Source of the DNA: Cylicocyclus nassatus
Lineage: Eukaryota; Nematoda; Chromadorea; Rhabditida; Strongylidae
Assembly: GCA_958299035.1 (NCBI GenBank)
Contig: CATQJL010000223.1
Location: forward strand, 4,210,359-4,274,358
Length of the DNA stretch: 64,000 nucleotides
Direction of reading: 5' to 3'
Position 1 is the first letter of the stretch. Every line of letters starts with the position of its first letter. The translations under genes were made by a program, and so were the position numbers. The notes under the pieces were generated by a model, which was not told the origin of the DNA, made no database searches, and worked only from the letters and a program-made list of their open reading frames with translations. Below are positions 33,839 through 43,314 of this stretch, one piece after another.

Positions 33839-34240
33839 CCAAAAGGCGCCCTGTGGACCCTGACGTTCTTGCTACCACCCGGCGCCGTAGGTGGGATCCG
33901 ATGTACAGGGTTTTACAACATCTTCTTGCTGACGGAGTAATGAAAATTGTTCCCCTACAAGAGCAGATTTACTAGGCCTACTCTTGATTTCCACAGGGCA
34001 ATCGCTGACCCGGATGTTGAGCGGGGAGAAGCGCCTAGCGACCGGAAAACCAGACGGCGTGGATCTAGCCTGGCCGGCTCTTAGCTTGGCATCCGGCCGA
34101 AAAAGGAAACGTCGAACTCCTTCGCAACTTGGGAGGTCCTACCAGAGTATACGCTCGGCTGTGCATCGCCAGTTCGACACCCGGTGGCACCCCCACGCCA
34201 CGTTGAGGCGGCCGACCATTGTAAGTTGGAACTTCCTTCC

Positions 34241-35665
34241 CTCTCCTCCTTCTTGCATATACCAAAAGCAACAGCGCCAAGTATGCCTAGATTTTTCTCA
34301 TAAAATGTTATACTTATCCTTTGATTCAACAGGATTAGCGGCTTACGACCTACCCATGCATACAGCTCGTTTCTCTCTCAGTTATATTTGGAATCCTTCG
34401 AAAAATCTTTGACAACGGTCTTTTGTTTTCCACGGCGAAAGGTGACAACGAGGTTCTTTCGGCAACGGCTTTTAAGATGAAGAGCAGCGGATTTGGCAAA
34501 GAAAACTGTCTATAATGATTACAGCTCATGTCGCACCTCAAAGAGGCCCATGAAACTCACAAATTTTATTTTCAAATAAAGAACCCAACCCCTTTCCAAA
34601 CATATGGTGTCAGAGCCCATTAACTTTTGAACAGCTAGCATACCGTCTCCCTCACTGACTCTACCATGAGCCAATCCTACTATAATAACGCGCTAAGGCC
34701 GTCTGTTTTTTGCGTGTGTGCCTGTATGTTAAAAATCTGTCTATCACGAAATTCATAGAGGAAGCTGCAACTAAGCTTTGGGCTGCAATCTTGCATAACA
34801 TACCGCGCCAGCGTGTAGGCCCACCATGCACAAGGATGAGCCGGTTCGATAAGCGGGTCTCTCAAAATTTGCGCGTCAAACGGGTCCACGCGCCCTTTTG
34901 GCACGCAAAACTGGGTCGCTAATTCTACTTTTTGCGCGCCAAAAAGTGATGAACGCGTAGAAAGTCGATTTGGCAATGTTTTATTTGAAAACCCGAAAAG
35001 ATTTTTGCACTAAAATGTAGCCCAAGGTGACTATTATCCTTACGACGATTATCAAAGTAAAATAAATTCAGTAATCCGTTCAAATTCGCATTTGCTTCCG
35101 TGCAACAAAGTTTTTTTTTCTCTCAAAATTACCGATCTTACATGGAAAGGCTTCATGAATGAACATTTGTTTACGATTCATTTGTGATGCTCAGCATCGC
35201 GTGGTGAGTTTCAAAGCCGTTCTCATGCGAACATGAGAAAGGCATACGGATAGGGAGCCAGTGCGAACCTCCGCGAAGCGGAGGTGACGCACTGGTATTA
35301 TTTTAATCCTGTAACAGCTAGAGGGGCTCACAGCCGAAAGCGGTAATCCAAGAAAAATCCAATATGAAGACTGTGCTTGACATCTGGAAAATTTGCATAC
35401 AGCTGGCTTACTCCTGTGATAATTCGAAGCAATACAGAGAGAAAATTGGAGTTGAATTTGATCAACAAAACAAGCAATCCCTTGAATGAGAATGATTGAG
35501 AAACCCGCTAGTATCTTCTCTGATCTCGTTCCATTTTTCTTGTAATTCGTCAAACCTGCCCGGACGCTGCCTTCAAAGGATTGTGCTTATTTCAATGATG
35601 TCGAGGTTTATGAGCTTTTCCGCAAATGGCCTGAGTCTAAATCTCTAACTTCCTGACTCCAGCCC
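34241..35665. other. Non-coding arm sequence
   Basis: Mirror of 3,031-4,530, with the GAAGGCAGCGTCCGGGCA motif at about 35,557-35,576 and the CCTCCGCGAAGCGGAGG hairpin near 35,275. No gene seen. Confidence 0.55.
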
Positions 35666-36285
35666 TTGCATTTTATCAAAGAGGTGGCACATGTCATTTC
35701 AAGACCGTTACAGTTCATATTCAATCTTAGCTTGATGCGATCAGAAGTCCCGCATAGATGGAAGGTCTCTTTTGTGACACCTATTCCTAAAAAGAAACAA
35801 CACGGTAGTGTCTCCAGTCATCGGCCAGTGAGTATCACATCAATTTTTGAAAGATTATTTGAGAAAATTATCAAAAAGCTAATACTGAAACATTTGTAAG
35901 ATCAAAGCATAATCTCATAAGCACAGCACGGTCAGAAGGGAAAATAACCGTAACTTCCATGTTATACTCATAAATGATTGGACTCGTTGGTTAGAGGAAA
36001 ATAAGGGGATTGATGTTGTCTATCTGGATTTTACGAAAGCATTTGACAAGGTGTCGCATTCGAGACTTATACAAAAGCTAAAGCTAGAATTCATTGGAAT
36101 TCATCCCTCTACTGTTTCATGGATTGCTTCCTTTCTAGATAATTTTACCTTCAGTGTTCATATTGGAGAAGCTTTTTCTAGCCTGAGGGCAGTGCCTAGT
36201 GGAGTCCCACAAGATGGAGTGATGTCCCCAATTTCTTTTTAACATTTACACATATGAGCTTCCTCAGTTAGTTTCTGCTCCTTGG
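35666..36285 (+). pseudogene. LINE reverse transcriptase fragment (right arm)
   Basis: Right-arm copy of the LINE at the left edge, without the Penelope-like insertion. Motifs: VTPIPKKKQHGS, RPVSITSIFERLFEKIIKKL, DVVYLDFTKAFDKVSHSRL (about 36,010-36,060) and PSGVPQDGVMSPISF. Stops and frameshifts occur before motif C, and the element ends near 36,285 with unrelated sequence. The palindrome ends within it. Confidence 0.82.
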
Positions 36286-36518
36286 GCGTCTTGCACTTTT
36301 GACTGGGAGCGCTAAATCTCACTTTACACATTCCTTCCCTTCCGCACAGAGCTGCTGTAGCACTGCATGCAAGCGCAGATTTTCCGAAGTACTTCCACGG
36401 CCAGGATGCCAAAGGTTCCTCCCCCCCCCCCAAAATTCTTTTCTAAGCAAGTGCATTGTCACATGGTCGCCACTCGTTCTCTCTCCCCTCCCCCCTCTCC
36501 CCGCCCCTTACCCTACCA
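36286..36518. other. Unassigned sequence
   Basis: C-rich tracts at about 36,419-36,432 and 36,484-36,505. No gene seen. Confidence 0.4.
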
Positions 36519-36526
36519 CCTCAGAG

Positions 36527-36885
36527 CAGTGGCGGTCCCAGGATTTCGGACCGGGGAGGGGGGGGGCGGCAAAATTATTTTTAAATGAAGGTGCGTGGCG
36601 TTAGCCACGCACTCCGAAAAAATTTTTGGGGTGCTTCACAAAATTATTTCGGGTCCCCAACGCCTAAAATCTGAAGAAAGAGGGCGTGGCATCAGCCACG
36701 CCCCGAAAAAAAATTTTATAAGGCTAATTTGAATTTTTAAAAATTTTTAAAAATTATTTTAATTATTTACAAAAATAAACAAGTCGCTTGCACATTTTTG
36801 AACCCATATAGGTAAGTTGTAAAAATTTCGCGACCCATTCTCGGGGGGGGGGGGAGGGCGCCCCCCCCCTCTCGGTCCGCCACTG
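36527..36885 (+). mobile_element. hAT-type MITE with 8-bp target duplication
   Basis: Ends CAGTGGCGGTCC and inverted GGTCCGCCACTG. The 8-bp duplication CCTCAGAG lies at 36,519-36,526 and 36,886-36,893. The 8-bp duplication and CAGTGGCG ends are hAT hallmarks. 359 bp, internal GCGTGGC...GCCACGC hairpins, no transposase. Confidence 0.92.
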
Positions 36886-37564
36886 CCTCAGAGTTCTCGT
36901 AACCTCCTTCAGAACCAGAATAAGTACTGAGTTCCACGGTGCCTTCCTTTTTCCCCGTCGATAGCTGCTGCAGCCATGCATGCCAAGCACCAGAATCGAT
37001 ACCTCCACTCCTTTCACAGCCACAGGCAGTTGTTTCTACCAAAATTCTAGGTGGGTGCCTGTCATCATCTGTCCCCAGTATCATCTGTATCCCCGTTGAT
37101 CGGCTTGACATGAGCGGGATCCAGTGACGCCTCCATTCGTCCCTGTCGCGGGCGATCGTTGACGAATGTTTTCCCATCGCACCAGGTACACAGGAACTCT
37201 CTAAAGGACTGCTTTAAAGGACTTCGTGAACATGTCCTACCATCGAGTCGGCGGTCTTCCTGTTCCGCGTTTGACGTCCAGCGGTGTTCTTCACAGCTCT
37301 GGTCCACCGATTGTCAAAACGAATCATGTGTGCGGCCCATCTAATTTTTTTCTGTTTGGCGTATGCGGCAGCATCCCTGGTTTTTGATAGTTGACGTAGG
37401 ATGAAGCTTCGTATTGCTTCCCTCACTTGCGCAGTCGGGACACTCCTAACATCAGTCAGTAGTTTGGATGTCCTCTTTTCTTGGAACCTCGGCATGTCGT
37501 ATGATTATGATGTTGATGTTGTTATGCCGATAGGTTTGGCGAAGCTTTTATTAGTGCGGCCTTA

Positions 37565-37589
37565 CGTTTCGACTTATCGTCGTCTTCAG
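37565..37589 (-). ncRNA. Hammerhead-like core motif in foldback, left arm
   Basis: Minus strand: CTGAAGA, GAC-hairpin-GTC, GAAAC, the same arrangement as in the Penelope-like element. Activity unproven. Confidence 0.4.
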
Positions 37590-37720
37590 AGGCCTCAGCG
37601 CCGCTTCACCAATGGTGCACTAGTGGTACTATGCAACCCGTCTTGATTGGCACTACTGACACGTCAAGACGGGTTGCACAGTACCACCAGTGCACCATTG
37701 GTGAAGCCGCGCTGAGGCCT

Positions 37721-37745
37721 CTGAAGACGACGATAAGTCGAAACG
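37721..37745 (+). ncRNA. Hammerhead-like core motif in foldback, right arm
   Basis: Inverted twin of 37,565-37,589. Confidence 0.4.
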
Positions 37746-38370
37746 CCGCATCAATAAAGGCTTCGCCAAACCTCGTATCGGCATAACAACATCAACATCA
37801 TAATCATACGACATGCCGAGGTTCCAAGAAAAGAGGAAATCCAAACTACTCCTAACATCGCTCTTTCAACGGCGCGTTCGATGACGCTCACCGCATGTTC
37901 GTCCTGCTTCTGCATGCTCCACGTTTCCGAAGCGTACGCCAAAGCAGGTAGAACCGTCGTGTTGAAGAGATGGGCGCGAAGCCGGGTATTCTTGGTCTTC
38001 TTCGCTACGTCCTCAATTGCTTTGTATGCTCCCCATGCTGCTCATTTCCTCCTGCTCAGTTCCAGGGCTAGATCGTTCATCATGTTGAATTCCCGACCTA
38101 AATAGGCGTAGCAAGAGCATTCTGCAATCGACATCCCATTCAGAATGAAAGGAGCATCAGGAAGCCATCCGTTTCTCATGAACGACGTCCTCGTCAGATT
38201 TAGTTGCAGACCAATCTTTCCACACACGTCATCAAACTTTGCTAGGGTTCGTTCCGCTTGCGTGATGTCCGGTATAATCAGAACTATGTCATGAGCGAAG
38301 CGAAGGTGGTGTAGTGGCCAGCCGTCGACTTTCACACCCATGTCATCCCACTCTAGTGTCCGCATGCTCG

Positions 38371-38970
38371 GAGAATCGCCGGGAGTAGACGGCCATGCGA
38401 TTTATAGGCAAGCGGGCACCGGAAAAATAGTTCGCTAATTACTTGTGGACCGCTTGCAGATATTTGGGAGAATGTTAGGCATTTTCTAAGCGATCTGTAG
38501 GGATTATCCATAGATTTGTTGCGACGCCGGTGGCCACATTCCCATGGACTTCCGGCGAGAATATGCAAAAGTGTTGAGGACCGTGCAGCCCCCAGGTACT
38601 TTCTGCTGGGAGAAAGTACCTCAAACTTGAGTAATTAAACCAGCAGTGACACCTCTGCCACACAGAGTCTTACCTTGCTTGACTCAAGCCCGAAACTGCG
38701 TAAAGAGAGTCCGAGCGCCTGCTGAAAGTTCGGCCAGCGTTTGCTGAAAGAGATTATTTGACGAGGGCCTGCAGAAAATTCTGTGTTGCTGCCCGCTGGC
38801 AGAACATTAGGTAAAAAAGGTATCGCTCGCTGAAGGTTTTGGCCACGCCCTAAAATTCTGCTGACCGCTTGCAGAAAAGCGCGAGTTTGCGGACCGCCTG
38901 CCTCCGGCGATTATCTGAGTATTCAGACACCTTCAGAGTCGCCCGTTTCCGCTTTTAGAGAATATGCAGC
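38371..38970. other. Intergenic sequence with degenerate GCCTGCTGAAA-like repeats
   Basis: 38,690-38,910 contains repeated variants of GCCTGCTGAAAG / CGCTTGCAGAAA. No gene seen. Confidence 0.45.
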
Positions 38971-39056
38971 ATGTTGACGGTGTTCTGTGCTGGGGCTCTC
39001 GTGGTTGTACTTCTCCTTCGTTTTTACTGGAAGTCACGTGAAGCCGGGTCATCTAA
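38971..39056 (+). CDS. Candidate first exon with membrane anchor
   Basis: The ATG opens a frame reading MLTVFCAGALVVVLLLRFYW then KSREAGSS. A GTAAGTAA donor follows at 39,057; without splicing a stop comes one codon later. A hydrophobic N-terminus followed by FYWK and basic residues is typical of ER-anchored enzymes such as cytochromes P450 or short-chain dehydrogenases. I could not find a matching second exon, and the open frame at 39,561 does not fit in phase. Possibly a real first exon with distant partners, or chance. Confidence 0.3.
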
Positions 39057-39560
39057 GTAAGTAATAAGGTTTGCTATCATGCTCAAAAAGTCCAATAAAA
39101 ATGAAGGAGAAGGAAGGACAATCATGATAAATTTTACTTAAGTATGACTACATTGTGTATTGATCGATGCCTGCCTCTGACACCATAGCGAAAAGGCGCA
39201 ACAGTTTTACGTATAAATTTGTTTGACCAGAAAATGATTTTGGCCGATTTTGATGGTTTGCAGAAATGTCACAGATAATGTTACGCACTGTATATCATAG
39301 GAAAGAGTATACCAAGGAGAATCGGATGTTTAGTCCGTTCAAGCAGAATTTTTTATGACGTGATGCAGAGAAGTGGAAAACCGAAATTTCACCAAACTTT
39401 CGAAGAATAGTGCACCGAAAAAAAAACAGCTGATTTGTGTTTGAAATGAACAAATGGTGCGCACACATATGATGTTTATGTTTGTAATCATTTAAATGGC
39501 CGTAGGTGGTCAAATGTAAGCGATCTGGATTGCCAAAAAATTGGCCACCTCTCCGCCAAT

Positions 39561-39837
39561 GCTTAGAAAATCGCATATTTTTGGTTGCAAAAACTCATGG
39601 ACAGCACGTCACAGTCTTCACTGCTGTTCTCCATGGTGAAGATTTTATGGATCCAAACATCAAGTTACTCATCTATGTACTCTCTGAAGCTCGAAAACGA
39701 AACTCAGAAAGTCAAAATAGTGATTTCTTTAAGACATCAGATTATAAGAGCATGATTGCTTTTTTTGTTATTGATAGAAACTTTCTAGTAACAGAGCAAT
39801 CAAACATCAGCGAAATAATTGTTCAAAATTTTTTAAA
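39561..39837 (+). CDS. Open frame of unknown origin
   Basis: About 92 codons without a stop (VTVFTAVLHGEDFMDPNIKL, IAFFVIDRNFLV), cut at its 3' end by the MITE at 39,838. An acceptor-like CTTAG lies just before it. No family recognised. Could be a fragment of a host or transposon gene. Confidence 0.3.
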
Positions 39838-40072
39838 ATATCTGCTCCAAGACGAAGGCGGTCGCCCAAATAGGTTGAAATCATGCAAGGTTGGACGCGC
39901 ACGCGGCGCGCGGGCAATTGTCAACCACGGTGCGCGCGCACGCTCGGTCAGCGGCCATTCACGGAAGCGTACGCGCGTCCTGCGGTTGACCATTGCCCGC
40001 GCGCCGCGCGCGCGTCCAACCTTGCATGCTTTCAACCTCTTTGGGCGACCGCCTTCGTCATGGAGCAGATAT
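39838..40072. mobile_element. GC-rich palindromic MITE
   Basis: ATATCTGCTCCAAGACGAAG returns inverted at the end with small differences. The centre is GCGCGC-rich. 235 bp, no gene. Confidence 0.82.
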
Positions 40073-40801
40073 TGCAGTGCTTCAAGCTGCCTTTCTGAAG
40101 AAGTTATTTATTAGCTAACCTAGCAATATTTTTCGCCATTTACTCCTCTATCTCACATGCTCAAACACAATCGACAAGTTTATCGCGAATAAGACGCCAT
40201 AAGCATTGATTTTTTTCTCGTTTACAAGGAAAGAAGAGGGTGGCGGACTTTATGAACGATAGCGCGCACTTAGCCAGGCATGTTTCAATCTCAGACAGTC
40301 GAAGGGATACCTCCGGCGGGCAAACGGCGCGAGTGAGTTCTCCTCGCTTTAGCACTGATTTACGACCATGCTCTTTAGTTTATCAAAAGCAGATTTTGAT
40401 AAGAAGGTATAACCTTGTTGTTGAGCTAGGGAAAAGCTTGGCTATCAACAGAACCTTCTTTTCCTTTATTTATTGAGTCAGTGAGCTAATGATGTGTTGG
40501 TCGTGAAATCCAAGAAATTTGCTGAATTGATTATTTGAACGATGGTCTCCTGGATATTCAGCTCTGGGGTGTGAAATCAATCTAGAATACCCTAGGCATG
40601 GATTGTCTGAGTGACCTCACATCCTACAACAGGTTCACAAGCAATTTCGATTGGGTCACGATTTGTACTGAGGATAGTAGTTTTTGGAAGCAAACAAAAT
40701 CAAAGAATTTTTTTATTCAAAGCAGATCCTAAAAATTATATTATAAAAATTAAACTATAAAATTACAAATTTTGAATTTTCACCACAATGAAATCCGTTT
40801 A
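40073..40801. other. Intergenic, no gene seen
   Basis: AT-rich. The 40,240-40,476 frame has no recognisable feature. Confidence 0.45.
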
Positions 40802-41570
40802 TATAGTGTGGACCCCGGCCGGGTTCCCATAGGTACTTCCGCGGCGCGCACGCAGCGCGCGCCCTTCTTAGTGCTTCTCGCCTCACTCATGAGCAGTAGA
40901 GCACATTTATGCTCACAAAGGAGAAAAATGTAAAGTGGAAACCTCTAGTTTCACTTCGAAAGAGATGTATGCAAGAACGAAACGCAGGCAGCCTCCATGA
41001 GTACCTCAAACTAAATCAATGGATGCGTATTCCGAACTTGCACTGATGAATAGGTTGTAATAAGTATACGTAGAGAAATTAAAGAACAACAGCATTCATA
41101 AAACACTTCTCTTTGTGGACCTAGGAACTAGAGTGGTCAAAAATTTCGAGAAAAGTGGACATTTCAGTAAACAAATGCCTATTGGCTTCTCGGAAGGCTC
41201 AATTTTGACTTGAGACACTGTTTACACCTTACACATCAAACCGGAAGGGACTCTTATTTTATACAAGAAGCTTTTGAAGGAATATTATCTTAATATCCAA
41301 TCAAATCTCAATTTTTCAGAGAAAAAAGGGAAAACACGAGACTACTACGCAAGACTGAAGCTCTTAGAATTTTACAGCACGTGAAATCTCGTCACCGGTC
41401 ATCGCGAATTGTTTTTACCCGAAATAGAGAGAATATATACACCAAAAACAAAAACCATAGAAAGAAAGGAGGATTTCCATCAGAAGCTAAGACAGGAGAC
41501 GTACTGAAGGCGTGCGTTGCGGGTGCGTCGCGCAGGTACCTATGGGAAGCTGGCCGGGGTCCACACTATA
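40802..41570. mobile_element. 769-bp element with inverted ends
   Basis: TATAGTGTGGACCCCGGCC at both ends in inverted orientation, with about 70 bp of terminal similarity (TTCCCATAGGTAC block shared). No transposase frame. Confidence 0.8.
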
Positions 41571-41900
41571 GCTATGATTAGGGTTTTGAAAATTACTAAC
41601 CGATAAAAGAAATGGTCACTTTCGTCATTTCAGCAATAAAAATAAATAATGTTGCTTCGATGAGCCGACGTCTTTTTGTGAACTTGAGAGTGCGCAATAA
41701 AGAATATTCGGTACTTTTCCGTTATCCGGACCCATTTTTTCAAAGAAGGATATTGCTTCTTTCCTTGTAGCATATTTGCTCTTAAATTCATAGGAAAGGA
41801 GTGTCAACCTTCTGCAACATGCAAAAGAATTTGACATGTCATCCACATGTTTAGCAGGTTTTTTTGAGTTTGAGTTTGTATTGCCCTACCTACTGACTTA
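41571..41900. other. Intergenic with a 33-bp inverted repeat partner
   Basis: GAATATTCGGTACTTTTCCG at about 41,703 recurs inverted at about 45,500, flanking the nested element between them. Confidence 0.6.
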
Positions 41901-42516
41901 AAGGCAGCGTCCGGGCAAAATTTTGCCTCTCATGTTTCTGCCATTCTGTGGCCTTTCCGTGGCCCTGATTACAGTTGTAAAGACCAAATTGTTCAAAACC
42001 CTCACAAAATCCGATTCCTGGGGATCCTATTTCGAGGGCGCGGACGAGTTTCAGATTGTTTATCTCCTCGGCTCGCCACCGAGTAGGAGCTGCAACTGCA
42101 TGGGTGCAGTTGCAATCCATGATCGATCGATGCGTGAGCACAGGTCTTAGGTGGTTTGTGATACGAGGGGCGGTTTGTGATTTATATTTATATTTATATA
42201 AGTACATTACACAAGTGTAATGCGCTATTCAAAAAATAGAGACACATTCAAGAAGAGAGTAGGATATGAACGATGAGTAGAGAATTAAGAAAAATCTGAG
42301 CTTTGGTTCCATACCGCTAAATTTTTTGTTTATAGAAATTCTAATGGTAGTTACACAAATATGCCTCTTACACATTATCAAGAGCTCCAAACGCATGTAT
42401 ATCGATCGGCATAATTGCTACTTTTGTTCTGAACAGCAGAGTAGGATGAAGTACTCGATGTAATCAATCGCTTTCGAGTGGCCGCAGCTTTTTTTTTTAC
42501 TGGATCATTTGTCGAT

Positions 42517-42602
42517 GCATCCATCCATCCATCCACCATCCATCAGTCCATCAAACCATCATTGCGTACATACATACATACATACATACATACATACATA
42601 CA
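42517..42602. repeat. Microsatellites (CATC)n and (CATA)n
   Basis: Imperfect (CATC) repeats to about 42,560 and perfect (CATA) repeats at about 42,567-42,602 in the LINE 3' region. Confidence 0.9.
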
Positions 42603-43314
42603 GAAGTTACTTCTTTCCTTCATTTCTCTGCGTTAAGAACGAAATGCAGATCGATATATAGATAAGAGCTATCAACAATGTGTTTTTGTAGCAGATCATT
42701 TGAGATGAAGTGTTAGAATTCTTATAGTTCAGCGGGTGCTAGACTGAATTATTACTGAAACGCTGTCAGTAGAAGATATGAAACGTGGTATGAAACAAAA
42801 GTTCAGGATGCACGAGCAAGTCACCCATCGAAGGAAGGAATATATTTTGTAAGAGAAAGGATCAATTGGATATCAATTACGTTCAAATATAGATTGTAGT
42901 AGCAAACAGAGGAGCTAGGAGGAACAAATAGACCCAGTGACAAATATGTCTCTAATCGAACTGAACTGAAACATCATCAAACAAAAAGCCAAGCAAAAGA
43001 CTACGACGTCTATCACCACATTATCACAAAATACAGTTTCTAAAAAGAAAAGTTCCTCGATCATGCGTTGTTAATAAATATTGGACGACAGAACAAGAGT
43101 CAGCCGAAAAGCGGGACCTGAAAAAAAATCCGAGAAACAACTACGAACTAAAGAGATCGAGCCAAACTCCCGAGCATGTCGCAGATCATAAGATATGGCA
43201 GGAAAGAAGATGTGAAGCAGCCCGATTTTAACCATCGTCTGAAAAGAAAAAGGAGAAGAAAAAAGGCAGAGTGAATATAAAAGAAACACATATTTTGTAA
43301 ATGAGGTTCTACAT

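Larger units (their letters stand above)
18086..36235 (-). repeat. Right arm of giant palindrome
   Basis: Inverted copy of about 690-16,871. Right-only segments: foldback 18,109-18,217, about 21,819-22,244, Helitron-like 23,359-24,425, a 30-bp tandem copy near 25,020, foldback 26,365-26,886 and the composite 27,947-30,236. Homology ends inside the LINE RT, just past the GVPQDGVMSPI motif. Confidence 0.93.
37454..37847. mobile_element. Foldback made of Penelope-like termini only, 12-bp target duplication
   Basis: Two inverted arms meeting near 37,655, with ACTCCTAACATC duplicated at 37,442-37,453 and 37,848-37,859. Each arm aligns with the terminus of the Penelope-like element at 1,085: shared AGTAG, CTCTT.TCTT..AACCT.GGCAT, GTTATGCC, TTTATT, ACG.TTTCGAC and TCTTCAGAGG in the same order. 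No coding body. Probably a non-autonomous derivative or terminal pair left by a Penelope-like family member. Confidence 0.72.
36894..38370 (-). pseudogene. RTE-type LINE reverse transcriptase, C-terminal half
   Basis: Minus-strand fragments: GVKVDGWPLHHLRFAHDIVL (about 38,270-38,340), KIGLQLNLTRTSFMRNGWLP, NGMSIAECSCYAYLGREFN, YASETWSMQKQDEHAVSVIE, then after an insertion REAIRSFILRQLSKTRDAAA, IRWAAHMIRFDNRWTRAV and ARDRDEWRRHWIP near 37,120. These are the RT palm end and C-terminal region of nematode RTE elements. The catalytic FADD reads FAHD, so it is inactive even apart from frameshifts. A 394-bp foldback with a 12-bp target duplication splits it. A hAT MITE sits at its low-coordinate end. 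Confidence 0.85.

Noticed and set aside
690..36235. Palindrome as a simple assembly fold-back of one molecule
   Set aside because: Arm-specific insertions with target duplications, codon-preserving differences in genes and separate deletions need two diverged copies. An inverted haplotype mis-join remains possible and is stated as the main caveat.
36239..36604. Overlapping frames in C-rich DNA
   Set aside because: Pro-rich translations of homopolymer tracts, partly running into the hAT MITE.
39057..39560. Joining the exon ending at 39,056 to the open frame at 39,561
   Set aside because: The splice phase does not fit. The joined frame stops quickly.
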